The notes: generated by a model not told the origin, from the sequence alone. Shown: positions 6,799 through 17,068, counted from the first letter of the stretch. The stretch: 64,000 nt of DNA from Pelagovum pacificum (GCF_016134045.1 NZ_CP065915.1:1178001-1242000), one strand, 5' to 3'. Made by a program: numbers and translations.

Positions 6799-9528
6799 TC
6801 AGGATTTCTTGGCTGCCGTGGACTTCGTCGCGGTCGTCTTCTTCGCGGCGGTGGTCTTCTTGGCCGCCGTCTTCTTCGGCGCGGCCTTCTTGGCGGGCGC
6901 CTTCTTCTTGGCGCCACCCTTCTTGGCCGACTTCTCCGCGATGAGCTGAACGGCCATGTCCATCGTGACGCTGTCCGGGTCAGTGTCCTTCGGCAGCGTG
7001 GCGTTCACCTTTTCCCACTTCACGTAGGGCCCATAGCGGCCTTCCATGACATTCACCGGCCCGCCCTCGTCGGGATGTTCGCCGAGCTCCTTCAGCGCCT
7101 TCGCGGCGCTGCGCCCGCGACCGGGGTTGGCGCGCTTTTCCGCCAGCAACTCAACCGCGCGGTTCATGCCGATCTCGAAGACGTCGTTCGGGTCCTTGAG
7201 GTTGGCATAGACCGGCTTCGGATCGTCCGGCTTCTTGTGCATGATGTAGGGCCCGAACCGGCCGAAGTTCGACGTGATCGGTGCGCCGTCCTCGGGGTGG
7301 GCGCCGATCTGGCGCGGCAAGGACAGCAAAGTCAGTGCCTTCTCGAGGTCCATGTCGTCGGGAGCCCAGCCTTTCGGCAGGCTCGCGCGCTTGGGCTTCT
7401 TGTTCTCCTCGGTCACTTCCCCGCGCTGCACGTAAGGCCCGAAGCGGCCGGAGCGCAGGCTGATCTCGTCGCCGTCATCCTCGCCGAGGACGCGGTCGCC
7501 CTGCTCGGCGGCGTCGCCACCGATCGGGCGCGTGTAGCGGCACTCCGGGTAGCGCGAGCAGCCGACGAAGCCGCCGGTGCGCGAGGTCTTCAGATGCAGA
7601 CGGCCCTCGCCGCAGAGCGGGCATTCGCGCGGATCCGTGCCGTCCTCGCGCGGCGGATAGAGCTGCGGCGCAAGCGCGTCGTCGAGCACGTCCAGCACCT
7701 CGGAGATCCGCAGATCGGACGTCTCCTCGATCGCCTTGTGGAAATCGCGCCAGAAGGTCGCCAGCAGTTCCTTGTAGTCACCGCGACCGCCGGAGACATC
7801 GTCGAGGCTTTCTTCCAGTTCGGCGGTGAACTCGTAGCCGACATATTTGCGGAAGAAATTCAGCAGGAAGATCGTGACGATGCGGCCCTTGTCCTCGGGG
7901 ATGAGGCGGCCCTTGTCCTTGCGGACATACTCGCGGTCCTCGATCGTCGACAGCACGCTGGCGTAGGTGGAGGGACGGCCGATGCCGAGCTCTTCCATCT
8001 TCTTGACCAGCGTCGCCTCGGTGTAGCGGGGCGGCGGCTGGGTGAAGTGCTGGCTGCCGAGCACCGCGCCGTTGCCCGACAGCAGGGCGGCACCGTTCCG
8101 GCGGATACCGTCCGGCTTGCCGGCATCGCCGGGGTCGACCACGCTGTCGGGCTGGGTCGACTTGTCGAAGTCGGCCTGCAGGCCACCGTCCGCGAACTTC
8201 GCAGCCTCGCCCTGCGTGAGGGCCGGGAGGCGCTTGTCGTCATCGTCGGCCGAGATGTCGTCGCGGCCTTCCTCGTAGATAGCGAGGAAGCCGTCGAACA
8301 GGATGACCTGTCCGGTGGCGCGCAGACCGACCTGCTGGTCGCGGCTCGCGATCTCGACCGTGGTGCGCTCGAGCCGGGCAGCTTCCATCTGGCTGGCGAT
8401 GGTGCGCTTGTAGATCAGGTCATAGAGCCGGCGCTGGTCGGATTCCGACAATCGCAGATCCTCGGCGGACTTCATCATGTCCGTCGGGCGGATGCACTCG
8501 TGGGCTTCCTGCGCGTTCTTCGCCTTGTTCTTGTACATGCGCGGCTGGTCGGGGACGTAGTCCTTGCCGAACTTGGCGGCGATCGCGTCGCGGGCGGCGT
8601 GAACCGCTTCGGGCGCCATGTCGATGCCGTCGGTCCGCATGTAGGTGATGTGGCCGGCCTCGTAGAGGCGCTGCGCGGCGTTCATGCAGGCCCGCGCACC
8701 CATCGAGAACTTGCGCGACGCCTCCTGCTGGAGGGTCGAGGTCATGAAGGGCGGCGAGGGGTTGCGGGTGCCCGGCTTCGCCTCGACGCTGTCGATATGC
8801 AGTTCGCGCGATGTGATCGCCTGCACGGCCATCTCGGCCTGCGTCTCGTCCTTCAGGTCGTAGCGGTCCAACTTCTTGCCGGCGAGCGTGACGAGCCGGG
8901 CCTCGTAGGTCTGGCCGCGCGGTGTGCTGAGCGTCGCCTTCACCGACCAGTATTCGCGAGGCTTGAAGGCCTCGATCTCCATCTCCCGCTCGACGACGAG
9001 GCGCAGGCAGACGGACTGCACCCGGCCGGCGGAGCGCGCGCCGGGCAGTTTGCGCCATAGCACGGGAGAGAGGTTGAAGCCGACGAGGTAGTCGAGCGCG
9101 CGGCGGGCGAGGTAGGCCTCGACCAGATCGCCGTCGATGTCGCGCGGGTTCTGCATCGCCTCGGTCACCGCCTTCTGGGTGATGGCGTTGAAGGTGACGC
9201 GGCTGACGGCGGTGTCCTTCTTGATGGAGCGCCGCTTGGTCAGCGCTTCCTGCAGGTGCCAGGAAATCGCCTCTCCCTCGCGGTCGGGGTCAGTGGCGAG
9301 GATCAGCGCGTTGTCGGTCTTCAGCGCGTCGGCAATGGCCCGGACGTGCTTCTGGCTGTCGCTACCGACCTCCCATTTCATTTCGAATCCGGAGTCGGGA
9401 TCGACGGATCCGTCCTTTGGCGGCAGGTCGCGGACGTGTCCATAGGAGGCGAGCACCGTGTAGTCGGATCCCAGATACTTGTTGATTGTCTTGGCCTTGG
9501 CCGGGGATTCGACGACGACGACGGGCAT
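6799..9528 (-). CDS. topA: DNA topoisomerase I
   Basis: The 909-residue type IA topoisomerase relaxes negative supercoils. The Toprim domain opens the protein (MPVVVVESPAKAKTINKYLG, with ATDPDREGEAI near residue 80), and the catalytic tyrosine is in G-H-I-T-Y-M-R-T-D-G, about residue 296. One four-Cys zinc ribbon (CPLCGEG...GCSRYPECRY) is followed by several topoisomerase C-terminal repeats (G-R-F-G-P-Y-V) and a final ~45-residue Lys/Ala-rich tail reminiscent of histone H1, common in alphaproteobacterial TopA. The start at 9528 is preceded by AAGGAG seven bases away, so the longer upstream frame is not used. dprA lies upstream on the same strand, as in many alphaproteobacteria. Confidence 0.96.
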   Translation of the reverse strand: MPVVVVESPAKAKTINKYLGSDYTVLASYGHVRDLPPKDGSVDPDSGFEMKWEVGSDSQKHVRAIADALKTDNALILATDPDREGEAISWHLQEALTKRRSIKKDTAVSRVTFNAITQKAVTEAMQNPRDIDGDLVEAYLARRALDYLVGFNLSPVLWRKLPGARSAGRVQSVCLRLVVEREMEIEAFKPREYWSVKATLSTPRGQTYEARLVTLAGKKLDRYDLKDETQAEMAVQAITSRELHIDSVEAKPGTRNPSPPFMTSTLQQEASRKFSMGARACMNAAQRLYEAGHITYMRTDGIDMAPEAVHAARDAIAAKFGKDYVPDQPRMYKNKAKNAQEAHECIRPTDMMKSAEDLRLSESDQRRLYDLIYKRTIASQMEAARLERTTVEIASRDQQVGLRATGQVILFDGFLAIYEEGRDDISADDDDKRLPALTQGEAAKFADGGLQADFDKSTQPDSVVDPGDAGKPDGIRRNGAALLSGNGAVLGSQHFTQPPPRYTEATLVKKMEELGIGRPSTYASVLSTIEDREYVRKDKGRLIPEDKGRIVTIFLLNFFRKYVGYEFTAELEESLDDVSGGRGDYKELLATFWRDFHKAIEETSDLRISEVLDVLDDALAPQLYPPREDGTDPRECPLCGEGRLHLKTSRTGGFVGCSRYPECRYTRPIGGDAAEQGDRVLGEDDGDEISLRSGRFGPYVQRGEVTEENKKPKRASLPKGWAPDDMDLEKALTLLSLPRQIGAHPEDGAPITSNFGRFGPYIMHKKPDDPKPVYANLKDPNDVFEIGMNRAVELLAEKRANPGRGRSAAKALKELGEHPDEGGPVNVMEGRYGPYVKWEKVNATLPKDTDPDSVTMDMAVQLIAEKSAKKGGAKKKAPAKKAAPKKTAAKKTTAAKKTTATKSTAAKKS

Positions 9529-9792
9529 GGGGACTCCTTTGCTGAGCGCCGGGGCGCTGGCGGCGCAACATGTGGGCGGGCTTCGCGGATTGTCAATGCA
9601 GGGGCTCCGGCAGTCGGCGCTCGCCGCCGCCTGCCGGCGCGGCATCGCCCCGCCCGCCGTCCCGCCTCGACGGCCCGAGGGGGACAATCGGGGGCGGTTT
9701 TGCCCCTCCGGCCGCTACGTGCCCTTCGTTCACACGTTGCCGTGACCGGCATGCATGGCCCGGTCCCGCACCTCAAGCCGGCCGTGCTCCCG

Positions 9793-10932
9793 TCACATCG
9801 ACCGCGCCAGAAGGCCGCCCGGCTGACGGGTGATCGCGCCGTCGAGTTCGAGCTCCGTGAGGGCTGATCCGACGTCCCGCGACGGTGCGCGCAGATCGCG
9901 GATCAGCTGATCCTCGGCCACCGGCGCGGCGCCGAGCCGGTCGAGGATGCGCCGGTGCAGGCCCGCGACCCGGCGCAGCGGCCGGCGCGGCGGCTCCGTC
10001 GGCTCCAGCACCATGTCGGTTTGTGCGGGGCGCGATTGCGGCGGCGCCAGCGCCTCGATCACGTCGGACCCGTTTCGCACCAGCGTCGCCCCGTCGCGCA
10101 ACAGCGCGTTGCAGCCGGAGGCGCGCGGGTCGAGCGGGTGGCCTGGCACCGCGAACACCTCCCGCCCCTGGTCGAGCGCCGTGCGTGCCGTGATGAGGCT
10201 GCCCGACCGCGCCGCCGCCTCGACCACGATGGTCGCGGGGCAGAGCCCCGAGACGATCCGGTTGCGCGCCGGGAAGTGCCGCGCCTGCGCGGCGAGGCCG
10301 ATCGGCTGTTCCGACAGGATGACGCCCTCAGTCGCGATCCGTTCGTGCAAGGCGGCGTTCTCGGACGGATAGATCACGTCCACGCCGCCCGCCACCACGG
10401 CCAGGGTTCCGGTCGGCAGCGCGGCATCATGGGCGATCGCGTCGATCCCGCGCGCCAGACCGGAGACGAGCGTGTATCCCGCCGCGCCGAGTTCGCCGGC
10501 GAGGCCACGGGCCATCCGGGTGCCGAGAGAGGAGGCGTTGCGTGCCCCGACCATGGCCAGCATCGGCCGATCCAGCAGATCGGCGCGGCCGCGCATCCAG
10601 AGGATCGGCGGCGCATCCTCGAGCTCCGCCAGCAGGGGCGGGTAGGGCGCCTCTCCCCGGAACAGCAGCTTCGCGCCGAGCCTGCGCCCGGCTTCGAGCT
10701 CCGCCCGGGCGCGTTCTGCGCTGCAGGGGGAATAGTCGTTCACGCCGGCCCGTTGTGCCAGGGAGGGCAGCACATCGAGCGCGGCGGAGGCGCCGCCATG
10801 TTCCGACAGTAGGCGCCAGTAGGTTGCCGGGCCGACCCGGCGAGAGCGCAGCAGGCGAAGCCGGTCGAACCGGTCGTCTTCCGTGGTGGGTGGGAGTGGG
10901 GGGTGAGTGGAAGAGTGTTCGTCCCCGGTCAT
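9793..10932 (-). CDS. dprA: DNA-processing protein DprA
   Basis: The 379-residue protein carries the DprA Rossmann fold (MVGARNASSLGTRMARGLAGE, V-S-G-L-A-R-G-I-D-A-I-A-H, V-V-A-G-G-V-D-V-I-Y-P-S-E-N) that loads RecA on incoming single-stranded DNA. An N-terminal SAM-like region precedes it and a C-terminal winged-helix (DML1-like) domain covers roughly residues 315-379. It lies 264 bases upstream of topA on the same strand. It shows machinery for natural transformation or gene-transfer-agent DNA uptake, but no com genes are in the window. Confidence 0.95.
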   Translation of the reverse strand: MTGDEHSSTHPPLPPTTEDDRFDRLRLLRSRRVGPATYWRLLSEHGGASAALDVLPSLAQRAGVNDYSPCSAERARAELEAGRRLGAKLLFRGEAPYPPLLAELEDAPPILWMRGRADLLDRPMLAMVGARNASSLGTRMARGLAGELGAAGYTLVSGLARGIDAIAHDAALPTGTLAVVAGGVDVIYPSENAALHERIATEGVILSEQPIGLAAQARHFPARNRIVSGLCPATIVVEAAARSGSLITARTALDQGREVFAVPGHPLDPRASGCNALLRDGATLVRNGSDVIEALAPPQSRPAQTDMVLEPTEPPRRPLRRVAGLHRRILDRLGAAPVAEDQLIRDLRAPSRDVGSALTELELDGAITRQPGGLLARSM

Positions 10933-11012
10933 CCCGTGCTCCGCCTGATGCGACTCGGACTCTATGGTGACGGTCTTAACAGCCAGTTAACAACTTTAGG
11001 TTGCATATCCCA

Positions 11013-11474
11013 TCAGCGGGGCGCGACCGCCTCGGGCCGGCGCCAGCGCAGGACGAGCCACAGGAGTATCGCGTAGACCATCCCGTAGGGACTGCCGATC
11101 AGGCAGATCAGGGCGCGCATCGCCAGACCCGTCTCGCGCGCTTCACCGAGCGTGTTTACGCTGCCGACGATGAACAGGAACAGCCAGCCCGCCAGTGCGC
11201 CGCCAAGCAGTGCGCTTGCCCAGCCGGCGAGGCCCCGGGACATCGCCAGCAGCCCGACCCCCATGCCCAGCGGCACGAGCAGGATCGCGGGAAAGCTGGC
11301 GAGGAAGAAGACCGAGGTGACGCCGACGAGACCGGGCACCCACGAGGTCGCGACTGCGAGCCCCAGCGGCGCGGCGAAGGCGAGGAGGATCGCGATGAAG
11401 ATGTCGCTCCGCCGCACGAAGCGGTGTCCTCCCCGACGGGTCCGGACAGCGGGCCAGCCCACAGCCCTGCTCAC
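11013..11474 (-). CDS. Hypothetical four-to-five-helix membrane protein
   Basis: The 153-residue product is mostly hydrophobic with segments near residues 25-45, 48-75, 83-105 and 125-145 and an Arg-rich N-terminus. I do not recognise a family. It starts with GTG overlapping the GNAT stop codon (GTGA), so it is translated from the tldD-GNAT operon. Nothing in the sequence indicates a specific role. Confidence 0.65.
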   Translation of the reverse strand: MSRAVGWPAVRTRRGGHRFVRRSDIFIAILLAFAAPLGLAVATSWVPGLVGVTSVFFLASFPAILLVPLGMGVGLLAMSRGLAGWASALLGGALAGWLFLFIVGSVNTLGEARETGLAMRALICLIGSPYGMVYAILLWLVLRWRRPEAVAPR

Positions 11475-11947
11475 GGCGCGAGCGGCTTGACCATCACGAC
11501 CAGCTCCATCTCGAAGCCGCCGGCCGAGGTGTCGACCGTCCGCAACTCGCGGCCGCGCACCTGCCAGCCGCAGCGTTCGTAGAAGCGCCGGGCCCGGGCG
11601 TTCTGTTCGACGACGTCGAGCATTGCTTCCCGGTGGCCTGCCGCGGCGATGCGCGCCTCGCCATCGGCGATCAGCGCGGCGGCGGCCCCGGTGCCGCGCG
11701 CCCCGGCCGCGACGAAGAGCTGGTAGATCTCGTTGTCCCGCACGGCGCAGAAGCCAGTCGGCGCGCCCTCGGGGCCCGTGACACGCACCGTGTCTGGCAT
11801 CCGCGCAAGCCGGGCGCGGAAGTCCTCGAGGGTGCGCAGGGCGGTCAGCTCAGCCGGAACGTGGTCGAGATGCGCGTCGCGCCACCCGTCGAACCAGAGC
11901 TCGGCGAGCGCGTCGAGTTCGCCCGGCGTGGCGGGACGGGGGATCAC
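11471..11947 (-). CDS. GNAT-family N-acetyltransferase
   Basis: The 158-residue protein (VIPRPATPGELDALAELWFD...) has the acetyl-CoA loop in L-F-V-A-A-G-A-R-G-T-G-A-A-A-A-L-I and a C-terminal N-A-R-A-R-R-F-Y-E-R-C-G-W motif typical of GNAT enzymes. The chosen GTG start overlaps the tldD stop (GTGA) and begins the family homology; a longer upstream frame would run inside tldD in another frame and is rejected. The acceptor is unknown. Confidence 0.85.
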   Translation of the reverse strand: MIPRPATPGELDALAELWFDGWRDAHLDHVPAELTALRTLEDFRARLARMPDTVRVTGPEGAPTGFCAVRDNEIYQLFVAAGARGTGAAAALIADGEARIAAAGHREAMLDVVEQNARARRFYERCGWQVRGRELRTVDTSAGGFEMELVVMVKPLAP

Positions 11948-13365
11948 CCGCCCGAGCCGCCGACCGTGAGGCCGCCGATCAGCAGCGAGGGCTGGCCGAC
12001 ACCGACCGGCACCCACTGGCCGGCCTTGCCGCAGTTGCCGATGCCGGGATCGAGCGCGAGATCGTTGCCCACGCCCCGGATCTTCTGCAGCGCGGTTGCG
12101 CCGTCGCCGATCAGGGTCGCGCCCTTCACGGGCCGGCCAACCTTGCCGTCCTTCACGCGGTACGCCTCGGTGCAGGAGAAGACGAATTTGCCGTTGGTGA
12201 TGTCGACCTGCCCCCCGGCGAAGCCGACGGCGTAGATGCCGTCCTTCACGTCGGTCAGCAGATCACCCGGCGTCGCGTCGCCGGCCAGCATGTAGGTGTT
12301 GGTCATCCGCGTCATGGGGATGTGGGCGTAGCTTTCGCGCCGTCCGTTGCCGGTCGGCTCCACCCCGGTGAGACGGGCGGACTGGCGGTCCTGCATGTAG
12401 CCAACCAGCTTGCCATCCTCGATCAGCGTCGTCTTGTGCGAGGGCGTGCCCTCGTCGTCCACGGTGATCGAGCCGCGCCGGTCGGGGATCGTGCCGTCGT
12501 CCAGCACGGTGACGCCCTTCGCGGCGATCTGCTGGCCCATCAGGCCGGCGAAAGCCGAGGTGCCCTTGCGGTTGAAATCGCCCTCCAGCCCGTGACCGAT
12601 CGCCTCGTGCAGCAGGATACCGGGCCAGCCGGGGCCGAGCACGACGTCGAAGACCCCGGCGGGGGCAGGCTCCGCCTCTAGGTTGACGAGCGCGATCCGC
12701 AGCGCCTCGCGGGTGGCGTCCTGCCAGAAGTCTGGCGACATCAGGCCAAGCAGCCCGGTGCGCCCGCCGGCGCCGGTGTAGCCGGACTCGCGGCGACCGC
12801 CGTCCTCGACGATGACCGAGACATTCAGCCGCGCCATCGGGCGGATGTCGGTGACCAGAGTGCCCTCGGGCCGCAGGATCACCACTTCCTGGTGCGAGGC
12901 GGCCAGCGCGGCCGAGACCTGCACGACGCGCGGGTCAAGCGCACGGGCGAAGGCGTCGATCTCGCGCAGCAGGTCGACCTTGCCGGGGAAGGCGGCGTCG
13001 AGCATCGGGTCGGCGTCAGTATAGAGTGTCCGATTGGTGCCGGCGGGCGGGCCGGCAAGGGTGCCGCCACCATCGCCGACGGCGAGCCGGGCCGTCGCGA
13101 CCGCGCGCCGCAGGGCGTGTTCGTCGATGGTGGTCGAATGGGCGTAGCCCGCGGCCTCCCCCCGGACGGCGCGGAGCCCGAACCCCTCGGAGGCGTCGTA
13201 GCTGGCGTTCCGCAGCCGGCCGTCGTCGAAGCTCAGGGTTTCCGACCGCTTGCGCTCGAGGAATAGCTCCCCGTCATCGGCACCGGCGGTCGCCTCTCTA
13301 ACGAGGGCGAGGGCGGTGTCCTGGTCGAGAGCCGTCTCGAACGGGCGGAACGGAGCGTCTGCCAT
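11944..13365 (-). CDS. tldD: Metalloprotease TldD
   Basis: The 473-residue product is the TldD partner of the TldD/TldE (PmbA) peptidase. The zinc motif is L-L-H-E-A-I-G-H-G-L-E-G-D near residue 250 and the Gly-rich A-G-G-Q-V-D stretch and the final G-N-C-G-K-A-G-Q are family signatures. It heads an operon with a GNAT and a membrane protein and is divergent from coxB, an arrangement repeated in many Rhodobacterales. The tldE/pmbA gene is not in the window. Confidence 0.95.
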   Translation of the reverse strand: MADAPFRPFETALDQDTALALVREATAGADDGELFLERKRSETLSFDDGRLRNASYDASEGFGLRAVRGEAAGYAHSTTIDEHALRRAVATARLAVGDGGGTLAGPPAGTNRTLYTDADPMLDAAFPGKVDLLREIDAFARALDPRVVQVSAALAASHQEVVILRPEGTLVTDIRPMARLNVSVIVEDGGRRESGYTGAGGRTGLLGLMSPDFWQDATREALRIALVNLEAEPAPAGVFDVVLGPGWPGILLHEAIGHGLEGDFNRKGTSAFAGLMGQQIAAKGVTVLDDGTIPDRRGSITVDDEGTPSHKTTLIEDGKLVGYMQDRQSARLTGVEPTGNGRRESYAHIPMTRMTNTYMLAGDATPGDLLTDVKDGIYAVGFAGGQVDITNGKFVFSCTEAYRVKDGKVGRPVKGATLIGDGATALQKIRGVGNDLALDPGIGNCGKAGQWVPVGVGQPSLLIGGLTVGGSGG

Positions 13366-13505
13366 GCGTCAGTCCTTCGGATTTGCCATGATCAGGATCA
13401 AGAAGAGGCACATTGCCGCAACAGTCCTTCTTGAGTGTCGGGGCACGATATGGGAAACCCCGAGCCGGATACAACGGGATTCCGGGCATTGCCGGAGTCG
13501 CAAGC

Positions 13506-13530
13506 GCGTGCCCCGACCGGCCGGGCACGC
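13506..13530 (+). promoter_or_regulatory. Hairpin in the coxB leader
   Basis: Arms GCGTGCCC (13506-13513) and GGGCACGC (13523-13530) pair perfectly around a nine-base loop and end 20 bases before the coxB ATG. There is no T-run, so it is a leader structure rather than a terminator; a role in translation or mRNA stability is speculative. Confidence 0.45.
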
Positions 13531-13550
13531 ATGAGGGAACAGGGTTGCAG

Positions 13551-14417
13551 ATGAAGATGATGACTCTCGCGAAACGGGGCCTGCTCACCGCCGTCTCCAG
13601 CATGGCCGCGGTCGCGGCGTACGCCCAGGAGGCACCGGATTTCGGCGAGCTCGAGATCATCGGCGCACCGCATGCCAGCGGCGTCGGCTTCCAGGAGGCG
13701 GGGACCAACCTCGCCACGCAGATTCACCGGCTCGACGGCATGCTGCTCATCATCATCACGGCGATCACGCTGCTGGTGATGGGCCTGCTCGCCTGGGTGA
13801 TCCTGCGGTTCAACTCCCGCGCCAACAAGAACCCGGCGACCTTCACGCACAACTCTCCGCTGGAGATCACGTGGACCATCGTGCCGATCGTGATCCTGGT
13901 GTTCATCGGGGCCTTCTCGCTGCCGGTTCTGTTCGACCAGCAGGAAATTCCCGAGGGCGATATCCACGTGAAGGTGACCGGCTACCAGTGGTACTGGAGC
14001 TACGAGTACACCGATGAAGAGATCTACTTCGAAAGCCGCCTGATCGGCACCGGACAGGGCAACCTCAACGACGAGATCATCGCCAACCTCGAGGCCGCCG
14101 GCTATTCCGAGGACGAATGGCTGCTCGCCACCGACAACGCGGTGATCCTGCCGGTCGGCGCGACGGTCGTCATGGACGTCACCGGGTCGGACGTGATCCA
14201 CTCCTGGACGATCCCGGCCTTCGGGGTGAAGCAGGACGCCGTGCCGGGCCGCCTCGCGCAGCTGTGGTTTGCCCCTGAGAAGGAAGGCATCTACTTCGGC
14301 CAGTGTTCCGAGCTCTGCGGCAAGGACCACGCCTACATGCCGATCACCGTAAAGGTGGTCAGCCAGGAGGACTACGACGCCTGGCTCGAATACGCCCGCG
14401 AAGAGTTCCCGGCGTAA
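13551..14417 (+). CDS. coxB: Cytochrome c oxidase subunit II
   Basis: The 288-residue subunit has a signal peptide ([10 protein letters not shown]...AAYA-QE), two transmembrane helices near residues 60-85 and 100-120 and a cupredoxin domain. Copper A ligands are visible in V-I-H-S-W, then [22 protein letters not shown] is the aromatic electron-entry patch for cytochrome c. The ATG at 13551 fits the signal peptide; the upstream frame is leader sequence. It starts an operon of oxidase assembly genes; subunit I (ctaD) is not present and is usually unlinked in this group. Confidence 0.96.
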   Translation: MKMMTLAKRGLLTAVSSMAAVAAYAQEAPDFGELEIIGAPHASGVGFQEAGTNLATQIHRLDGMLLIIITAITLLVMGLLAWVILRFNSRANKNPATFTHNSPLEITWTIVPIVILVFIGAFSLPVLFDQQEIPEGDIHVKVTGYQWYWSYEYTDEEIYFESRLIGTGQGNLNDEIIANLEAAGYSEDEWLLATDNAVILPVGATVVMDVTGSDVIHSWTIPAFGVKQDAVPGRLAQLWFAPEKEGIYFGQCSELCGKDHAYMPITVKVVSQEDYDAWLEYAREEFPA

Positions 14418-14499
14418 GCGGGATGGGGCCCCGCCCCATCCTACCCTCGACGATCAACCACAGGACGGGGCCGTGCCCCGTCCGACCCGAAGGACACCG

Positions 14500-15435
14500 A
14501 TGACCGACCTCAGCGCACAGGACGTCAGCACTCAGGAGCCCGGGCTCGGCGATTATTTCGCCCTGCTGAAACCGCGGGTGATGTCGCTCGTCGTGTTCAC
14601 CGCGTTCATCGGGCTCGTTGTCGCACCGGTCCACGTGCACCCGTTCATCGCCTTCGTCTCGATCCTCTGCATCGCGGTCGGGGCAGGGGCTTCGGGCGCG
14701 CTGAACATGTGGTGGGACGCCGACATCGACACCCGGATGCGCCGGACTGCCGGTCGCCCGATCCCCTCGGGCCGGGTCAACAAGGAAGAGGCGCTGGCCC
14801 TCGGCCTGGCGCTGTCGGGCTTCTCGACGGTGCTGCTCGGCCTCGCGGCCAACTGGCTCGCCGCCGGCATCCTCGCCTTCACCATCTTCTTCTACGCCGT
14901 CGTCTACACGATGTGGCTGAAGCGCTCGACACCGCAGAACATCGTGATCGGCGGTGCCGCCGGGGCCTTCCCGCCGCTGCTCGGCTGGGTCTGCGCCACG
15001 GGCGGCGTCAGCCTCGAGGCGTGGCTGATGTTCGCGCTGATCTTCATGTGGACGCCGCCGCACTTCTGGGCGCTCGCCCTGTTCGTGAAATCCGACTACG
15101 GCAACGCCGGCATCCCGATGATGACCGAGGCGAAAGGCCGCCCCGCGACCCGCCGCCAGGTGCTGGCCTACTCGCTGCTGCTTGCGCCCGTCGCGATCGG
15201 CCTCGGCTTCACCTCGATCGGCGGGCCGCTGTACCTCGCCGCCGCCGTGATCCTGAACGCCCGCTTCGTGATCGGCGCCGTCGCCGTCGCCCGCCGGGAT
15301 GAGACTATGGCGGAGGCCGACAGTTACGCGGCCGAGAAGGGCCTGTTCAAACAATCGCTCTACTACCTGTTCCTGCATTTTGCCGCGCTCGGCGCAGAGG
15401 CCGGCCTCGCGGCGCTCGGCTACGGGGGGTGGTAA
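14500..15435 (+). CDS. ctaB: Protoheme IX farnesyltransferase (heme O synthase)
   Basis: The 311-residue UbiA-type prenyltransferase adds a farnesyl group to heme B for the aa3 oxidase. The first polyprenyl-diphosphate motif is [15 protein letters not shown] near residue 82 with G-R-P-I-P-S-G-R after it, and H-F-W-A-L-A is in the middle. Start ATG at 14500 follows GAAGGA. The gene sits between coxB and the CtaG chaperone gene. Confidence 0.95.
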   Translation: MTDLSAQDVSTQEPGLGDYFALLKPRVMSLVVFTAFIGLVVAPVHVHPFIAFVSILCIAVGAGASGALNMWWDADIDTRMRRTAGRPIPSGRVNKEEALALGLALSGFSTVLLGLAANWLAAGILAFTIFFYAVVYTMWLKRSTPQNIVIGGAAGAFPPLLGWVCATGGVSLEAWLMFALIFMWTPPHFWALALFVKSDYGNAGIPMMTEAKGRPATRRQVLAYSLLLAPVAIGLGFTSIGGPLYLAAAVILNARFVIGAVAVARRDETMAEADSYAAEKGLFKQSLYYLFLHFAALGAEAGLAALGYGGW

Positions 15436-15437
15436 CC

Positions 15438-15656
15438 ATGGCACTCGACGTCGAACACGAACTCCACCAGCGCCGCCGGACGAAGAACGCCGGTGTGGGA
15501 CTTCTGCTGCTTGGATTCGTCGCGATCATCTTCGGGCTCACCGTCGTGAAGGTCCTGTCGCTTGGCGACATCTCCCAGATGGAGAGCTTCGACCACGTCG
15601 CGCGCCCGCAGATCGAACCGGCCGCCATCGAAGCGGCAGAGGAGGCCCGTCAATGA
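15438..15656 (+). CDS. Small single-helix protein of the cox operon (CoxF-like)
   Basis: The 72-residue protein has a charged N-terminus (DVEHELHQRRRTKN), one transmembrane helix about residues 18-40 and a short acidic tail. Position between ctaB and ctaG, with its stop overlapping the ctaG start (ATGA), matches the small protein often called CoxF in Rhodobacterales cox operons; it presumably helps oxidase assembly but no motif proves this. A GTG at 15429 in frame is an alternative start overlapping ctaB. Confidence 0.75.
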   Translation: MALDVEHELHQRRRTKNAGVGLLLLGFVAIIFGLTVVKVLSLGDISQMESFDHVARPQIEPAAIEAAEEARQ

Positions 15657-16234
15657 AACGCTGGTGGCTTTCCAAGGACGCCAACACCCGCACCGCGCTC
15701 GGCGCGCTGGCGGTCGTGCTGACTATGGGTTCGCTCGCCTGGGCGGCCGTGCCGTTCTACAGCTGGTTCTGCCGGGTCACGGGCTTCGGCGGGGCGACAA
15801 ACGTCGCGGAAAGCGGCAGCGACCGCGTGCTGGACGAGACGATCACCATCCGCTTCGACGGCAGCCTGGCCAAGGGCATGCCCTGGACCTTCAAGCCGGC
15901 GCAGCGCGAGATGGAGCTGAAGATCGGCGAGACGGGCCTCGCCTTCTACGAGGCGTCCAACCCGACCGACCACCCGATCGCGGGGCAGGCGACCTACAAC
16001 GTCGCGCCCTACGATGCCGGCGCCTTCTTCGACAAGATCGACTGCTTCTGCTTCACCGAGCAGGTGCTCGAGCCCGGCGAGACCGTGATGATGCCCGTAA
16101 GCTTCTACGTCGACCCCGATATCGTGGACGACCGCGAAGGGCAGTATATTCACACCATCACGCTGAGCTATACCTTCAACGAGATCGACCTGCCCGAGAC
16201 GTACGAGCAGGCCGCCCTCGACACCGGCAATTAA
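15653..16234 (+). CDS. ctaG: Cytochrome c oxidase assembly protein CtaG/Cox11
   Basis: The 193-residue membrane-anchored copper chaperone delivers copper to CuB of subunit I. One N-terminal helix (residues 16-33) is followed by V-P-F-Y-S-W-F-C-R-V-T-G-F-G-G and the periplasmic domain with the copper-binding I-D-C-F-C-F-T-E-Q motif near residue 122. The ATG at 15653 overlaps the previous stop; the longer upstream frame is inside ctaB. Confidence 0.95.
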   Translation: MKRWWLSKDANTRTALGALAVVLTMGSLAWAAVPFYSWFCRVTGFGGATNVAESGSDRVLDETITIRFDGSLAKGMPWTFKPAQREMELKIGETGLAFYEASNPTDHPIAGQATYNVAPYDAGAFFDKIDCFCFTEQVLEPGETVMMPVSFYVDPDIVDDREGQYIHTITLSYTFNEIDLPETYEQAALDTGN

Positions 16235-16258
16235 CGACCGTTCGCAGGAAACGACGAC

Positions 16259-17059
16259 ATGGCCCATGAAAAGAACCACGACTACCACATCCTGGCCCCG
16301 TCTCCGTGGCCGCTCATCGCTTCGGTCGGTGCGCTCGTCATGCTCGTCGGAGCCGTGCTCTGGATGCACGGCAGCTGGCCGGTCATCTTCCTGATCGGCT
16401 TCGTCGCCGTCGCCTACACGATGTTCGGCTGGTGGCGCGAAACGGTGATCGAGAACCAGGCCGGCGATCACACCCCGGTGGTGCGGATCGGCCTCCGGCT
16501 CGGCTTCATCCTGTTCATCATGTCCGAGGTGATGTTCTTCGTGGTCTGGTTCTGGACCTTCTTCAAGAACGCCATGTACCCGATGGGCCCCGAGAGCCCG
16601 CGCGTCGACGGTGTGTGGCCGCCGGAAGGCATCCAGACTTTCGACCCCTGGCACCTGCCGCTGATCAATACGCTGATCCTGCTCTGCTCCGGTGCCGCGG
16701 CGACCTGGGCGCACCACGCGCTTGTTCACGAGGACAACCGCGACGACATCAAGTGGGGCCTGATCCTCGCCATCGTGCTCGGCGCGATCTTCTCGGTCTT
16801 CCAGGCCTACGAATACAGCCACGCGGCCTTTGGCTTCGGCGGCAACGTCTACGGCGGCATCTTCTTCATGGCGACGGGCTTCCACGGCGCGCACGTCATC
16901 ATCGGCACGATCTTCCTCTTCGTCTGCCTGATGCGGGTGATGGCCGGCCACTTCACCAAGGAAAGCCACGTCGGTTTCGAAGCGGCAGCCTGGTACTGGC
17001 ACTTCGTGGACGTCGTCTGGCTGTTCCTGTTCGTCGCCGTCTACGTCTGGGGCGGCTGA
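16259..17059 (+). CDS. coxC: Cytochrome c oxidase subunit III
   Basis: The 266-residue, seven-helix subunit starts [19 protein letters not shown] and includes [17 protein letters not shown], T-W-A-H-H-A-L and [10 protein letters not shown], all typical of subunit III. It stabilises the catalytic subunit. It is the last gene before a strong terminator. Confidence 0.96.
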   Translation: MAHEKNHDYHILAPSPWPLIASVGALVMLVGAVLWMHGSWPVIFLIGFVAVAYTMFGWWRETVIENQAGDHTPVVRIGLRLGFILFIMSEVMFFVVWFWTFFKNAMYPMGPESPRVDGVWPPEGIQTFDPWHLPLINTLILLCSGAAATWAHHALVHEDNRDDIKWGLILAIVLGAIFSVFQAYEYSHAAFGFGGNVYGGIFFMATGFHGAHVIIGTIFLFVCLMRVMAGHFTKESHVGFEAAAWYWHFVDVVWLFLFVAVYVWGG

Positions 17060-17068
17060 TCCCGGCGC

